A stretch of DNA of 58,639 nt, from positions 1 to 58,639 of the forward strand of contig NZ_CAKUOF010000022.1 of the NCBI RefSeq assembly GCF_934668725.1, in the 5' to 3' direction. Position 1 is the stretch's first letter. Every line of letters begins with the position of its first letter. Shown here in pieces: positions 26,091-35,389 of this stretch. The notes beneath the pieces are model-generated. The model ran no database searches, had not been told where the DNA came from, and saw nothing but the letters and a program-made list of their open reading frames with translations. The position numbers were made by a program, and so were the translations under genes. The DNA comes from an uncultured Dysgonomonas sp. Lineage in GTDB: Bacteria; Bacteroidota; Bacteroidia; Bacteroidales; Dysgonomonadaceae.

Positions 26091-27053
26091 TTATTTTCGG
26101 GTCACTATTTTATATTTATCTCCATACTTGATGTAGGTAAACTCTGCCGCCTGACCCAATATTGTCAGTGCTTTTTCTACCGATTCGCCCGAAGCAAAAC
26201 GCACTGTTATACGCAACTGCTGTAATGCCTCATTGTCAATTTCGAAATTTACATTATGCTCACGCGATAAAACTTCTAAAATATTAATAAGAGGCTCATT
26301 ATCGAACATCAATACATTATTGCACCAAGCTTTCTCTATATCTGGATTTTTCAACTGCTGCACTTCGAACTTTTTTGTTTTCTTACTAAAAACAGCTTGT
26401 TCGCCGGGTTTAAGCTTCGTAATATATCCTGAGTGTACCCCAACAGATACAATACCGTCAAATAAAGTGGTCGTGATGTATTCCTGACTTTCATAAGCAT
26501 CTATATTAAATTTTGTACCTAAGACTTTTACCTCTATATTTTTAGCTTTTACAATAAATGCTTGGCTGTTTTTTTTAGCGACATCAAAATATGCTTCTCC
26601 CTCTAAAGATACCTCACGGGTTTTGCCATTCATATTTTGAGGGTAAGTAATCGATGACTTACTATTAAGTATCACAAAAGAGCCATCGGGTAGTTTCACT
26701 TCTTTCTTCTCCCCATAGGAAGTTGCTACATATACCATTACCGGTTGTTTAATATAATTATATACAACTGTTGATATAAATGAGAGCAATAATATGGCTG
26801 CTACATAACTCGCATATTTAACAAAAGGCTGTTGTATGAACGATTGGTTTATTCTTATTTGTTTCTCAACGAATCTGTACGTTTTATCCGCTCCATATTT
26901 ATCGGGGAGCATAAGAGGTGTATCATCCGATGTAAAAAAGAGAAAGTCTTTATCCGATAAATCCTTTTCGATGAGAGCCTGCTCTTGCTCCGAAAGGGAG
27001 AGTCCTTTCAGATATCTTTGACGAGCTTTTTGTATTTTAGTATTATATTTCAT
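26091..27053 (-). CDS. FecR-family anti-sigma factor
   Basis: 320 residues. A cytoplasmic N-terminal region of about 80 residues is followed by one transmembrane helix (YVAAILLLSFISTVVYNYI). Next is the FecR domain (SYGEKKEVKLPDGSFVILNS, REVSLEGEAYFDVAKK, VKVLGTKFNIDAY) and a C-terminal DUF4974 domain (NILEVLSREHNVNFEID). It holds the ECF sigma factor until the STN domain of the receptor signals. It lies between the sigma gene (70 bp) and the receptor gene (8 bp). Confidence 0.93.
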   Translation of the reverse strand: MKYNTKIQKARQRYLKGLSLSEQEQALIEKDLSDKDFLFFTSDDTPLMLPDKYGADKTYRFVEKQIRINQSFIQQPFVKYASYVAAILLLSFISTVVYNYIKQPVMVYVATSYGEKKEVKLPDGSFVILNSKSSITYPQNMNGKTREVSLEGEAYFDVAKKNSQAFIVKAKNIEVKVLGTKFNIDAYESQEYITTTLFDGIVSVGVHSGYITKLKPGEQAVFSKKTKKFEVQQLKNPDIEKAWCNNVLMFDNEPLINILEVLSREHNVNFEIDNEALQQLRITVRFASGESVEKALTILGQAAEFTYIKYGDKYKIVTRK

Positions 27054-27123
27054 CTTTTATCTCTCTGTTTTATCGCTTTCAATAATAAAGAGTACGAAAA
27101 ATAAAAATACCCCTATGGAGAAT

Positions 27124-27699
27124 TTAAAAAAATACGATAAAAAGATTTTCTTTTAGTTCTTCATACAAAAGCTTCACAGCCTTATTCATCTGATTATCTA
27201 CAGTCTTAGGTGATATTCCTAACATTTCTGCAACTTCGGAATATTTTTTGCGTTCTTCACGTACCAGACGAAATACTTCGGCACAACGAGGGGGTAACTT
27301 TTCTAATGCCTGCTTATATTTCTTTTGTAATTCAACATCTACGATATCAAAATCTGTTTCGTCACTGCTGTTATAGTTAGTGTCAGGTAGATTCTCGATA
27401 AGTAACTCTGTCTTTTTTCGATAATTTTTTTCGACATAACGGGCAGCTGCATGTTTTAGTGCTATAAAAAGATAAGCATCGGAATTGGTTATAGTATCTA
27501 AGATTTTACGGCTTTGCCACAACGCAACAAAAACGTCTGCTACGACTTCTTGTGCATAATCGGGATTGTTATTTAAATAATAAAGAGCTTGCCGAAACAA
27601 CTTTGTATAATAATGATTATAAAGCAAGCGGAACGAATCCGGGCAATCAGACTCGGCTATTTCTTTCAGAAGATTTGATATGTCTTTCTTATATTCCAT
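27124..27699 (-). CDS. ECF-type RNA polymerase sigma factor
   Basis: 191 residues of the Bacteroidetes FecI-like ECF group. Region 2 is visible as FRLLYNHYYTKLFRQALYYL and AQEVVADVFVALWQSR. Region 4 is visible as LPPRCAEVFRLVREERKKYSEVAEMLGISPKTVDNQ. It should transcribe the receptor operon that follows. The first gene of the six-gene run, it has TACCTTTG at 27715-27708 just before the start and another -7-like box at 27914-27907. Confidence 0.93.
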   Translation of the reverse strand: MEYKKDISNLLKEIAESDCPDSFRLLYNHYYTKLFRQALYYLNNNPDYAQEVVADVFVALWQSRKILDTITNSDAYLFIALKHAAARYVEKNYRKKTELLIENLPDTNYNSSDETDFDIVDVELQKKYKQALEKLPPRCAEVFRLVREERKKYSEVAEMLGISPKTVDNQMNKAVKLLYEELKENLFIVFF

Positions 27700-27707
27700 G
27701 CAGCGGG

Positions 27708-27715
27708 CAAAGGTA
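27708..27715 (-). promoter_or_regulatory. -7 box (TACCTTTG) just before the sigma gene
   Basis: The minus strand reads TACCTTTG, an exact TAnnTTTG match. It is only 9 bp from the start codon, so the leader would be almost absent. The second match TATATTTG at 27914-27907 is an alternative with a 200-nt leader. Confidence 0.35.
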
Positions 27716-28031
27716 GTAAGAAAGAATTTAAATATAATTTATTTATATTTTCATTAACTCCATGCTTTTAAACTCTTTCAATCAACAAAATATCATTTTC
27801 CCGTATTGGCAAAGAATATTACAACACTTATTTAAAACATTAACAGCTATAACTATTAACATATTTTACATTCAGAAATTATAATTTTCTTCCCTTTTTC
27901 TCATTCACAAATATAACTCTATCTGTTCATAAAGTAGCATGCTTTCATGTTCTATCTTCATACAAGAATAGAGTATTAAATCCCATTCTTAGATTCAACA
28001 CCCTATTTTTGCATAATAATTACTCCCTGTC
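27716..28031. other. Intergenic region between sigma gene and GH3 gene
   Basis: About 315 bp, AT-rich, no gene seen. It contains the TATATTTG box noted for the sigma operon. I see no clear GH3 terminator. Confidence 0.5.
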
Positions 28032-30404
28032 CTATCGCTCTACAATCTCAAAACGTTCTTTTAATTTAATATCCTGAGAAGAAGAACCTATCCTAACTTC
28101 AAAAAAACCAGTCTCTACAACAAACTCGTTGTATTTGTTCCATAAACCTAAATCCTGAGGAGTAAGAGTGAATTTAACTTCCTTCGTCTCACCGGGTTTT
28201 AAATTGATGCGTTCAAATCCTCTAAGAATCTGTGTATATGTGGTAACACTGCTTACTTCATCATTCAAATAAAGTTGTACAACCTCATCCCCCTCTATTT
28301 TCCCTGTATTTGTAATTCGTACAGAAACATCAATATTTGAAAGAAGTCCTGCCTGATTTGGAGATACTTCTAAATCAGAATATTCGAAGGTTGTATAACT
28401 TAAACCATAACCAAACGGATATAATGCCCCCGATACCCGTACAGGACCGCCTGTGTCAGAACCCGGTTTGAATGGAAATGCAAAAGGAATCTGCCCTACA
28501 GACTTAGGGTATGTTACAGCTAATTTTCCTCCCGGATTATAATCCCCGAAAAGAACCTCAGCTAAAGCCGTACCCGTAAATTCGCCGGGAAAAGATGCCT
28601 GTATAATTCCAGGTACATATTTATTAGCCCAATTGATTGATACTGCACGACCATCTATCAACACTAATATAACCGGTTTCCCGGTAGCATAAACAGCTCT
28701 CAGCAAATCCTCCTGATGTCCTGCCAAATCAAGATTAGAACGTGAATAATATTCCCGAACCGTTTTTTCGGATCCTCCAAGTACCACGATTGCGACATCC
28801 GATTCCAGAGCTGCTTTTACAGCTTTATCTATCATTTTCTGATCTTCAATTGATATAGCCTCCTTTATAATTTCACTTTCCGGAAAATTCTTATCAATTA
28901 TATCACAGCCTTTTTCATAAATAATCCGGGTACCGGGAAGCAACGTTTCCAATCCTTCTTTTACAGTTATGATAGGCGGATTAGCGGGACCGTATCGGCA
29001 AACAAAATCTTTACGCTCATCCGCATTAGGTCCTATGAGTGCTATTTTTTTTATGCTTTTACTTAAGGGTAATATATTATTCTCATTTTTCAAAAGCACC
29101 ACAGACTGACGTGCCGCATCTAATGCTATTTTTTTATGTTCGGGAGAAGCAACAATCCCATCTACTTCCTTTTTATCTCCTGTGTACGGATTGTCAAATA
29201 ACCCTAATATAAATTTTACACGAAGTATGTCACGCACTCTTGAATCTACAGTTTGTTGAGATACTTTTCCTTGTTTTATCGCCTCTCTCAAAGGAAGTAT
29301 AAAGTCTTCAGGTGGAGTAAAGTTTGTTCGAATATTCAATCCTGCATTCACCACCTCTGCGGCTGCATCTACTGCATTTCCAGATACTTTATGCTTACTG
29401 TACAAATATTCCACAGCTTCACTATCCGAAACTACATACCCTTTGAAGCCCCATTCCTGACGTAATATCTCAGTCAAAAAATGATAGTTTCCGGTGATAG
29501 GTATTCCATCGTAGTCGTTGTATGAACTCATAACACCTAATGCTCCAGCTTCTTGAAATGCAACTCTGAATGGCTCGAGAAACAATGTCCTCATCTCCCG
29601 TGGAGCCACATGCGGATCGGTTCGAGTCTCCTCATCGCGTCCTCCTACCGGTATGCTATACACTGCAAAATGCTTGGGAGTAGCTATCAGTCCATTTTTT
29701 TGGAGTCCTGCAATCATTCTCTTTCCCAATTGGCTTACCAAATACGGATCTTCTCCGTAGCACTCTACAACTCTCCCCCAACGAGGGTCTTGTGCAATAT
29801 CTAAAATTGGGGAATATATATTTGTGTACCCCAAAGCTTTAGCTTCCACAGCCGTTACTTCAGCTATTTTACTAATCAGTTCTTTGTTCCATGTCGCTCC
29901 CTGCCCACTCTGTGCAGGAAAAAGCGTTGCCTGATAATGACAAAGCCCCCTGATACCTTCGTTAGTAAAATCAACAGGAATACCCAAACGCGTATCTTCT
30001 ACAAACCAACGTTGAACAGTATTTATTGCATCAACATGTTTTGAGAACGGAAATGCGTATTCGGATTTAAAACTCCCCAAACCATTATGCTCTTCATCAA
30101 TATTCCCAATTCCGTCTTTCCATATTTCTGATTTCCATTGAGGGGTTGGCAAAGGATCTTTCAATACTCTACCCGATCCATAGAGTGTTGCCATTTGAGC
30201 CGTTTTTTCATCGGTCGACATTTGGCTTAATAAATCCTCTATACGATCATTTAAACCGGCATGAGGATTTTCATAGATATCCATCTTACCATTCTTATTA
30301 AAGTCGATCCACCCATTCTTATAAATAGTTTTTGACTGACCACAGACTAAACCTGATGAAATAAGAGCCGCTAATACTAATTTTATTTTTAAATTGTTTG
30401 TCAT
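28032..30404 (-). CDS. GH3 family beta-glycosidase with N-terminal Ca-binding-type loop
   Basis: 790 residues with a signal peptide (cleavage near LVCGQ). Residues 34-45 (DFNKNGKMDIYE) fit the EF-hand loop pattern with Asp34, Asn36, Asn38, Asp42 and Glu45. The GH3 barrel follows (FTNEGIRG, DPRWGRVVECYGEDPY, KHFAVYS), with nucleophile Asp327 in VVSDSEA. Then come the alpha/beta sandwich (LKNENNILPLS) and a C-terminal fibronectin-III-like domain. GH3 enzymes remove terminal beta-glucose or beta-xylose. The DPRWGR and SDSE motifs are shared by both, so I leave the specificity open. It stands alone, outside the PULs. Confidence 0.92.
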   Translation of the reverse strand: MTNNLKIKLVLAALISSGLVCGQSKTIYKNGWIDFNKNGKMDIYENPHAGLNDRIEDLLSQMSTDEKTAQMATLYGSGRVLKDPLPTPQWKSEIWKDGIGNIDEEHNGLGSFKSEYAFPFSKHVDAINTVQRWFVEDTRLGIPVDFTNEGIRGLCHYQATLFPAQSGQGATWNKELISKIAEVTAVEAKALGYTNIYSPILDIAQDPRWGRVVECYGEDPYLVSQLGKRMIAGLQKNGLIATPKHFAVYSIPVGGRDEETRTDPHVAPREMRTLFLEPFRVAFQEAGALGVMSSYNDYDGIPITGNYHFLTEILRQEWGFKGYVVSDSEAVEYLYSKHKVSGNAVDAAAEVVNAGLNIRTNFTPPEDFILPLREAIKQGKVSQQTVDSRVRDILRVKFILGLFDNPYTGDKKEVDGIVASPEHKKIALDAARQSVVLLKNENNILPLSKSIKKIALIGPNADERKDFVCRYGPANPPIITVKEGLETLLPGTRIIYEKGCDIIDKNFPESEIIKEAISIEDQKMIDKAVKAALESDVAIVVLGGSEKTVREYYSRSNLDLAGHQEDLLRAVYATGKPVILVLIDGRAVSINWANKYVPGIIQASFPGEFTGTALAEVLFGDYNPGGKLAVTYPKSVGQIPFAFPFKPGSDTGGPVRVSGALYPFGYGLSYTTFEYSDLEVSPNQAGLLSNIDVSVRITNTGKIEGDEVVQLYLNDEVSSVTTYTQILRGFERINLKPGETKEVKFTLTPQDLGLWNKYNEFVVETGFFEVRIGSSSQDIKLKERFEIVER

Positions 30405-30840
30405 TATATATTATATTTTACCTTAATAAATAAGGTCTAAGGTTTTATTTTTTTCGACTACTCAACTCATCGTTTATCTGCTTTAAGAGTTCAATTTTCA
30501 TTTAACATTTCGGACTAGCATCTCTTCTGGATAAATCCGATAAGCTACAACCTGAAAATTTACTGAATATATTAAAGTTTCATTTACCGGATAAAAGAAT
30601 CTCACCGGAGCATTACTTTTCGTCAATAACACTCCAATACTTATGTCGTGAATGAAAACCGGAAGATAAGTATAACGATATTCTGCCCAACATATAAACT
30701 ATTGCAAGATAAGAAAATTGATTTATACTTTGGCTACTCTTTACCAGTGAATTTTAACTATATTAGAACTTCCATTTATGAAAATCTCAAATCAAAAAAG
30801 GAATAAACACACCGCTACTGGACTATATATCTATTTCATT
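30405..30840. other. Intergenic region upstream of the GH3 gene
   Basis: About 435 bp with no gene. It should hold the GH3 promoter, but I find no exact minus-strand TAnnTTTG box near the start and no tandem repeat like those at the PULs. The GNAT promoter follows at 30841. Confidence 0.45.
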
Positions 30841-30879
30841 TTTGGTATACCAAAGTACTAAATCATTGCTTTAATTTTG
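30841..30879 (+). promoter_or_regulatory. GNAT gene promoter with a perfect 14-bp palindrome
   Basis: TAATTTTG (30872-30879) is an exact -7 box, 33 bp before the GNAT start. TTTGGTATACCAAA (30841-30854) is a perfect palindrome just upstream. Its core GTATACCA recurs next to the MocR promoter at 32200-32207, suggesting a shared regulator. Confidence 0.45.
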
Positions 30880-30912
30880 CATTTAAGTTTTACCAACTAA
30901 ATTATTTATTTT

Positions 30913-31356
30913 ATGAAAGAAATTGAAATTGCAACATTAAATCATTTGAATGAATTTGCTCTACTATTTGATAAGTATCGTGTTTTTTACGAACAGCCAT
31001 CAGATTTAGCGAGAAGTAAATCTTTTCTGGAAGAACGTATAAGACATAACGAGACAGTTACATTTCTCATAAAGAAGGACAATAAATATGTAGGCTTCGC
31101 TCAGCTGTATCCTTTGTATCACTATAAAACTTTGAAACGCCAGTGGCTACTAAGCGACCTCTTTGTAGATCATGCTTATCGTGGGTGTGGTTTGTCGATA
31201 GCACTCATAGACCGCTGTAAACAATATTGTGAAGAAACAGATGCCTGCGGACTATTGCTAGAAACTCAAAAAACAAATAAAGTAGGTAATAACTTATACC
31301 CTAAGTGTGGTTTTGAGTTAGATATTGAACACAATTACTACAATTGGTGGAAATAA
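30913..31356 (+). CDS. GNAT family N-acetyltransferase
   Basis: 147 residues with a GNAT fold: an N-terminal acceptor-side region, then YVGFAQLYPLY, the motif A strand and turn LSDLFVDHAYRGCGLSIALIDRC that binds acetyl-CoA, and the C-terminal NLYPKCGFELDIEHNYYNWW. The pyrophosphate loop RGCGLS differs slightly from the usual RGxGxG/A. The acceptor is unknown. The GTATACCA palindrome in its promoter hints at control by the MocR/PdxR-like regulator 1 kb downstream. Confidence 0.85.
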   Translation: MKEIEIATLNHLNEFALLFDKYRVFYEQPSDLARSKSFLEERIRHNETVTFLIKKDNKYVGFAQLYPLYHYKTLKRQWLLSDLFVDHAYRGCGLSIALIDRCKQYCEETDACGLLLETQKTNKVGNNLYPKCGFELDIEHNYYNWWK

Positions 31357-31363
31357 CAGTAAA

Positions 31364-31406
31364 GTAAAGAACGTGACAAGAAAAATGCCTTATCACGTTC
31401 TTTTAC
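31364..31406. terminator. Bidirectional terminator between GNAT and yggS genes
   Basis: 31364-31376 pairs with 31393-31406 (13-bp stem, one bulged base) around a 16-nt loop, between convergent stop codons. Confidence 0.65.
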
Positions 31407-31436
31407 TTACCACAAATAATATATTTATTTACCCGT

Positions 31437-32156
31437 CTACTCATTCCAATAAAAACTATCAGGATATATACGTGCTCCGAAAATAGATGTTCCGACTCGA
31501 ATCATTGTAGAACCCTCTTCTATAGCAGCTTCGAAATCTCCGCTCATTCCCATAGATAATACAGCCATGTCAACTCGGTCGATATTTTCGCCAATTGTTT
31601 TTTGTTGTATTTCTTTTAATAACCGAAAACATTTCCGTACCGATTCATTATTGGAACTTAAAATACCGATAGTCATCAAACCTTTTATATTCAATGTATC
31701 GTATTTTGCAACTTGCTTAATCAAACCTATAGCATCATCCGGTAAAACACCAAACTTACTATCTTCGAATGAAGTGTTTACCTGTATTAAAATATCTATC
31801 GAACGTCCTTCGTACTGAAGGCGTTGATCTAGTTTTTGAGCAAGATCGATCCTGTCAACTGACTGAATGCAAGAAGCATACTTTAATACATCTTTTATTT
31901 TATTGGTTTGTAAGTGTCCTATAAAATGACGTTCAACCGAACGTCCCTGTAATTCAATATCTTTATCCCTGAGTTCCTGAATTTTATTTTCGCCAATCAG
32001 TTTTTCGCCGCAATCCAGAGCAATTTTTATCCTTTCGGGACTAACAGTTTTGGTAGCAAGTAAGAGCCTTACATCACTTTCAACTCTGTTAGATAATTCG
32101 CAAGCCTTTTTTATCCTGTTATGGATATAGGCGAGGTTATCAGCTATAGTATTCAT
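31437..32156 (-). CDS. YggS/PLPBP family pyridoxal-phosphate homeostasis protein
   Basis: 239 residues, the usual length. LLATKTVSPE carries the PLP-binding Lys36. IGENKIQEL, HFIGHLQTNK, SVDRIDLA, IQVNTSFEDSKFG, LKGLMTIG (here IKGLMTIG), LSMGMSGDFEAAIEEGSTMIRVG and the end GARIYP are family landmarks. The protein binds PLP in a TIM-barrel alone and buffers the cytoplasmic PLP pool. It is divergent from a MocR/PdxR-like regulator, which also binds PLP, with a 76-bp shared promoter region. Confidence 0.95.
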   Translation of the reverse strand: MNTIADNLAYIHNRIKKACELSNRVESDVRLLLATKTVSPERIKIALDCGEKLIGENKIQELRDKDIELQGRSVERHFIGHLQTNKIKDVLKYASCIQSVDRIDLAQKLDQRLQYEGRSIDILIQVNTSFEDSKFGVLPDDAIGLIKQVAKYDTLNIKGLMTIGILSSNNESVRKCFRLLKEIQQKTIGENIDRVDMAVLSMGMSGDFEAAIEEGSTMIRVGTSIFGARIYPDSFYWNE

Positions 32157-32171
32157 ATAATTCTTTTTTTA

Positions 32172-32231
32172 CAAAAATACACATATATGGACTATATTTG
32201 TATACCAATTATTACAAAATAAGATATACCA
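32172..32231. promoter_or_regulatory. Divergent yggS/MocR promoter region with GTATACCA sites
   Basis: On the plus strand TATATTTG (32193-32200) is an exact -7 box for the MocR gene, directly followed by GTATACCA (32200-32207). A second copy, ATATACCA (32224-32231), is offset by 24 bp and touches the MocR start. On the minus strand TATTTTTG (32179-32172) is a -7 box for yggS. The sites are placed for autoregulation. Confidence 0.45.
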
Positions 32232-32232
32232 G

Positions 32233-33651
32233 ATGCTTCGACCTTGGACTATAAAAATACAATTCGAAAAAGATTCGAAGAAAGCAATTTATCTGCAAAT
32301 TACCGATCATATCATCGATATGATAAAGAATGGGACTCTCAGATCGGGAGATGTTTTACCCAGTAGCAGATTATTAGCTATGGATATGGGAATAAACCGA
32401 AATACGGTTATCAAGGCTTTAAACATCTTGTTATCTGAGGGATGGTTATATAGTGAAGAACGCAAAGGCTTGTTTATATCTGCCAAACTACCTATCCTAA
32501 TGAGACACGAAAAAAGACTGGATATACCTCTCTCAAAAACGGGAGATCAAGGTAAAGATCCGATTATTATTTTCGACAGTGGACTACCTGATACACAAAT
32601 AGCCCCTATGCGCGAATTGGCAAGCGCTTACAGGCAAATATTCAACCGCAAGTCCCGGATAAACCCGATGATAAACAGAAGTGAGTTGGGTATATTACGA
32701 TTCAGAGAATCTGTTTCAAGAATGTTGAATCAAACGAGAGGTATGCACACCAACCATACACAGGTATGCATAACAAGAGGCAGCCAAATGGCTTTATTTC
32801 TGATAGCACATGCCATATTGAATGAAGGAGATATTATTTTAGTAGAAAATCCCGGCTATGGACCTGCATGGGAAACATTCAGGCATGCCGGAGCTAAACT
32901 GGTACCGATTGCGGTAGACGAAAAAGGGATTATAGTGGAAGATATCAAACGTATTGTTTCCACACAACAGATAAAAGCTGTATACATAACTCCTCATCAC
33001 CAATATCCGACTACCGTTATTCTAAGCTTAGAAAGGCGTTTGCAATTGATCGAATTATCCAACCACTATAAGTTTACAATCATCGAAGACGATTACGATT
33101 GTGACTTCCACTTCGGATTTCGTCCGATAGCACCTCTGTCATCTTTAGATGGTGCTAATGATACAATATATATAGGAACCTTCAGCAAAATGATTTCAGA
33201 AAGTTTACGTATAGGATATCTTGTTGCGAATGAAGATATTATTCAGAAGGTGGGTAATCTCAGACGTATAATAGATTTACAGGGAGATAATATTATGGAA
33301 CAGGCTATATTAGAACTTATTGAATCGGGTGTTATCAGGAAACATATTCGCAAAGCATCCAAATATTATCTCAATAAACGAAACTACTTTGCTTCTTTGA
33401 TTGATAAATATCTTTCGGATAAGGTTATCTATAAAATGCCCGAAGGAGGGTTGGCATTCTGGCTCAAACTAAGGAATAAACAAGATATAAAAAAACTAAA
33501 TCAGGCTCTAAAACTCAGGGGTATCAACTTAGTCCACTGGACAAATTATTCTTTTGACAATGAAATTAATGGCATACGCTTAGGGTACGCCTCACTATCA
33601 GAAAATCAGCTGGAGAAAGGAATTAAAGTATTAAGTAAAGTAATTAAATAA
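32233..33651 (+). CDS. MocR/PdxR-like GntR-aminotransferase fusion regulator
   Basis: 472 residues. The N-terminal GntR winged helix spans about residues 15-80 (LQITDHIIDMIKNGTLRSGDVLPSSRLLA, NRNTVIKALNIL). A fold-type I aminotransferase-like domain follows, with the PLP lysine Lys319 in GTFSKMISESLRIGY, plus VENPGYGPAW, TPHHQYPT and EDDYDCDF. MocR regulators sense PLP or a PLP-amine adduct. The divergent yggS neighbour supports a vitamin B6 role. The same GTATACCA site before a GNAT gene suggests a second target. Confidence 0.92.
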   Translation: MLRPWTIKIQFEKDSKKAIYLQITDHIIDMIKNGTLRSGDVLPSSRLLAMDMGINRNTVIKALNILLSEGWLYSEERKGLFISAKLPILMRHEKRLDIPLSKTGDQGKDPIIIFDSGLPDTQIAPMRELASAYRQIFNRKSRINPMINRSELGILRFRESVSRMLNQTRGMHTNHTQVCITRGSQMALFLIAHAILNEGDIILVENPGYGPAWETFRHAGAKLVPIAVDEKGIIVEDIKRIVSTQQIKAVYITPHHQYPTTVILSLERRLQLIELSNHYKFTIIEDDYDCDFHFGFRPIAPLSSLDGANDTIYIGTFSKMISESLRIGYLVANEDIIQKVGNLRRIIDLQGDNIMEQAILELIESGVIRKHIRKASKYYLNKRNYFASLIDKYLSDKVIYKMPEGGLAFWLKLRNKQDIKKLNQALKLRGINLVHWTNYSFDNEINGIRLGYASLSENQLEKGIKVLSKVIK

Positions 33652-33695
33652 TCCTGCATCTAAATATATTATACTACTGTATCTAATCTCTATTA

Positions 33696-34703
33696 TTAGA
33701 TATCAACTAAAGAGGATTGGAAACTTTTACGGTATTGGGTTGGAGTTACTTCCATAAAATTCATAAACTGGCGACGTAAGTTTTCGGCAGTCTTAAGCCC
33801 ACAAAAAGATGCTATTTCATCCAATGAAAATTGTGTATCGATCAAATGTTGGCTAGCATTCTCAATTCTCAACTTTGTAATAAATTTAGCCGGAGTAACC
33901 TTCAATTCGCGCACAAAAACCCGTGCAAAATTCCGGGGGCTCATCGCAGCATATTCTGCAAGAGTCTCTACAGTCAGCTCTTCCCTGAGGTGCTCCAATA
34001 TCCATTCGCAAACTCTCCTCATAACCGGATTTCCTATACTTTTATAATCCAGATAAGTACTAAACTGCGACTGATTTCCGGGACGTTTCAGATACAATAC
34101 CAACCAGCGGGCAATATGAAGGGCAAAAGATTGACCAAGATCTTCCTCGACAAGAGCCAATGCCAAATCCATACCCGAAGTAATCCCCGCAGCTGTATAT
34201 ACATTATCATCTTTTATAAAAATACGAGCTATTTGAACATCTACCAAAGGATACATTTGTGCCAGTTCTTCGTTCTTCGACCAGTGAGCTGTTGCTTTTT
34301 TCCCATCAAGCAACCCTGTTTCAGCTAGAATAAAAGCTCCAGAGCAAACCGAACATATACGGCGGATTGTTTTTGACTGATTCTTCAGCCACTTTAGCAT
34401 TTTATCCTTGCTGCTTTCGTCAAGATATCTGGCCAATCCCGTTATCATCAGTGTATCTATAGGATAATCTATCTGATCATAACATCCTTCACTAAGTATT
34501 GGTAAACCGGAAGATGTATTTATAAGCTTTCCGCCTGCCATAGACACAATGTGCGTTTGGTAAGTAAAATCAACTTTATCCTGAATAAGATTAAATTGAT
34601 CTATAGCTTTACTAAACACCTCTAATGGCCCTACTGTAGTCAATAGTGTTGAGTTGGGAGGTACCAATATTACAATGTGCCTTATTTCTAATTTTCTATT
34701 CAT
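33696..34703 (-). CDS. GlxA-family regulator: DJ-1/PfpI-like domain plus AraC HTH
   Basis: 335 residues. An N-terminal DJ-1/PfpI-like domain (HIVILVPPNSTLLTTVGPLEVF, then the elbow ICSVCSGAFILAETGLLDGKKATAHW) is followed by a C-terminal AraC double HTH (about 225-330: TVETLAEYAAMSPRNFARVF and DEIASFCGLKTAENLRRQF). The elbow Cys fits a ligand-sensing role. It is divergent from a cupin-GAPDH operon, whose promoter carries inverted repeats that could be its operator. The ligand is unknown. Confidence 0.92.
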   Translation of the reverse strand: MNRKLEIRHIVILVPPNSTLLTTVGPLEVFSKAIDQFNLIQDKVDFTYQTHIVSMAGGKLINTSSGLPILSEGCYDQIDYPIDTLMITGLARYLDESSKDKMLKWLKNQSKTIRRICSVCSGAFILAETGLLDGKKATAHWSKNEELAQMYPLVDVQIARIFIKDDNVYTAAGITSGMDLALALVEEDLGQSFALHIARWLVLYLKRPGNQSQFSTYLDYKSIGNPVMRRVCEWILEHLREELTVETLAEYAAMSPRNFARVFVRELKVTPAKFITKLRIENASQHLIDTQFSLDEIASFCGLKTAENLRRQFMNFMEVTPTQYRKSFQSSLVDI

Positions 34704-34805
34704 AATTTTTTATTCCAACATTTTAATAAACACAAGTATTTATTCGGTTTTCATTACCCTATTAATTAGTTCATAAAGATCCTAGACCTAAAAGTAAATA
34801 TTATT

Positions 34806-34881
34806 TGACAGAACAAGTCAATTTTGGCAGTAATTGTATATTTTTTGTCATTTCAGACAAGAATATTATAATGTAACTTTG
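34806..34881 (+). promoter_or_regulatory. Cupin-GAPDH operon promoter with two inverted repeats
   Basis: TAACTTTG (34874-34881) is an exact -7 box about 30 bp before the cupin start. TTGTC-N6-GACAA (34846-34861) covers the -33 region. A similar TTGAC-N7-GTCAA (34806-34822) lies 40 bp further upstream. They could bind the divergent GlxA-like regulator. Confidence 0.4.
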
Positions 34882-34911
34882 TAATACAATAAAATACTAA
34901 AGACAAAGACA

Positions 34912-35373
34912 ATGAAAAAAATTGAGATCATATCAAGAAGTAACAGCTATTCGGCCGTTAATATAGGCGATCTGAATAGCTTGCAGACCTATTCATTCCT
35001 TCATCCTAAAACCGGGCAGGAAATAAAAGGAAAAGTATTTTTAAAAGAACCGACTAAAGCAACAGGGACAGAGATATCATTCCAAACACTATCACCCAGA
35101 AGTGAATTATCTTACTTTCATAAACATATCGAAAATGAGGAAACATACATCATATTAAAGGGTTCGGGATTTTTTCAGGTAGATGAAGACTGTTTCCCTG
35201 TTAAAGAGGGAAGTGTAGTTCGGATTACACCGGCTGCAAAAAGAGGTTTTTGCAATACTTCAGACGATCAAATGATTCTGGTAGTAATCCAATCTAAAGA
35301 AGGATCGCTGAATCAGTATAGTTCTGATGACGGGGAAAGAGTTATTGTAGAGCCAAAATGGCGGAATAAATAA
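34912..35373 (+). CDS. Cupin-domain protein
   Basis: 153 residues with one cupin barrel: motif 1 is visible in YFHKHIENEETYIILKGSG (two His and one Glu as metal ligands) and motif 2 in FPVKEGSVVRITPAAKRGF. Single-cupin proteins are often small metal-dependent enzymes or sugar/stress sensors. The gene is followed by GAPDH after 16 bp, so a carbohydrate or redox-stress link is likely. No activity can be assigned. Confidence 0.85.
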   Translation: MKKIEIISRSNSYSAVNIGDLNSLQTYSFLHPKTGQEIKGKVFLKEPTKATGTEISFQTLSPRSELSYFHKHIENEETYIILKGSGFFQVDEDCFPVKEGSVVRITPAAKRGFCNTSDDQMILVVIQSKEGSLNQYSSDDGERVIVEPKWRNK

Positions 35374-35389
35374 TCAAAAAAGTAGAATT

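Noticed and set aside
33680..33701. TATCTAAT...ATTAGATA inverted repeat between the MocR and GlxA-like genes
   Set aside because: The stem is short, AT-only apart from one C/G pair per arm, and runs into the GlxA coding end, so I could not support it as a terminator.
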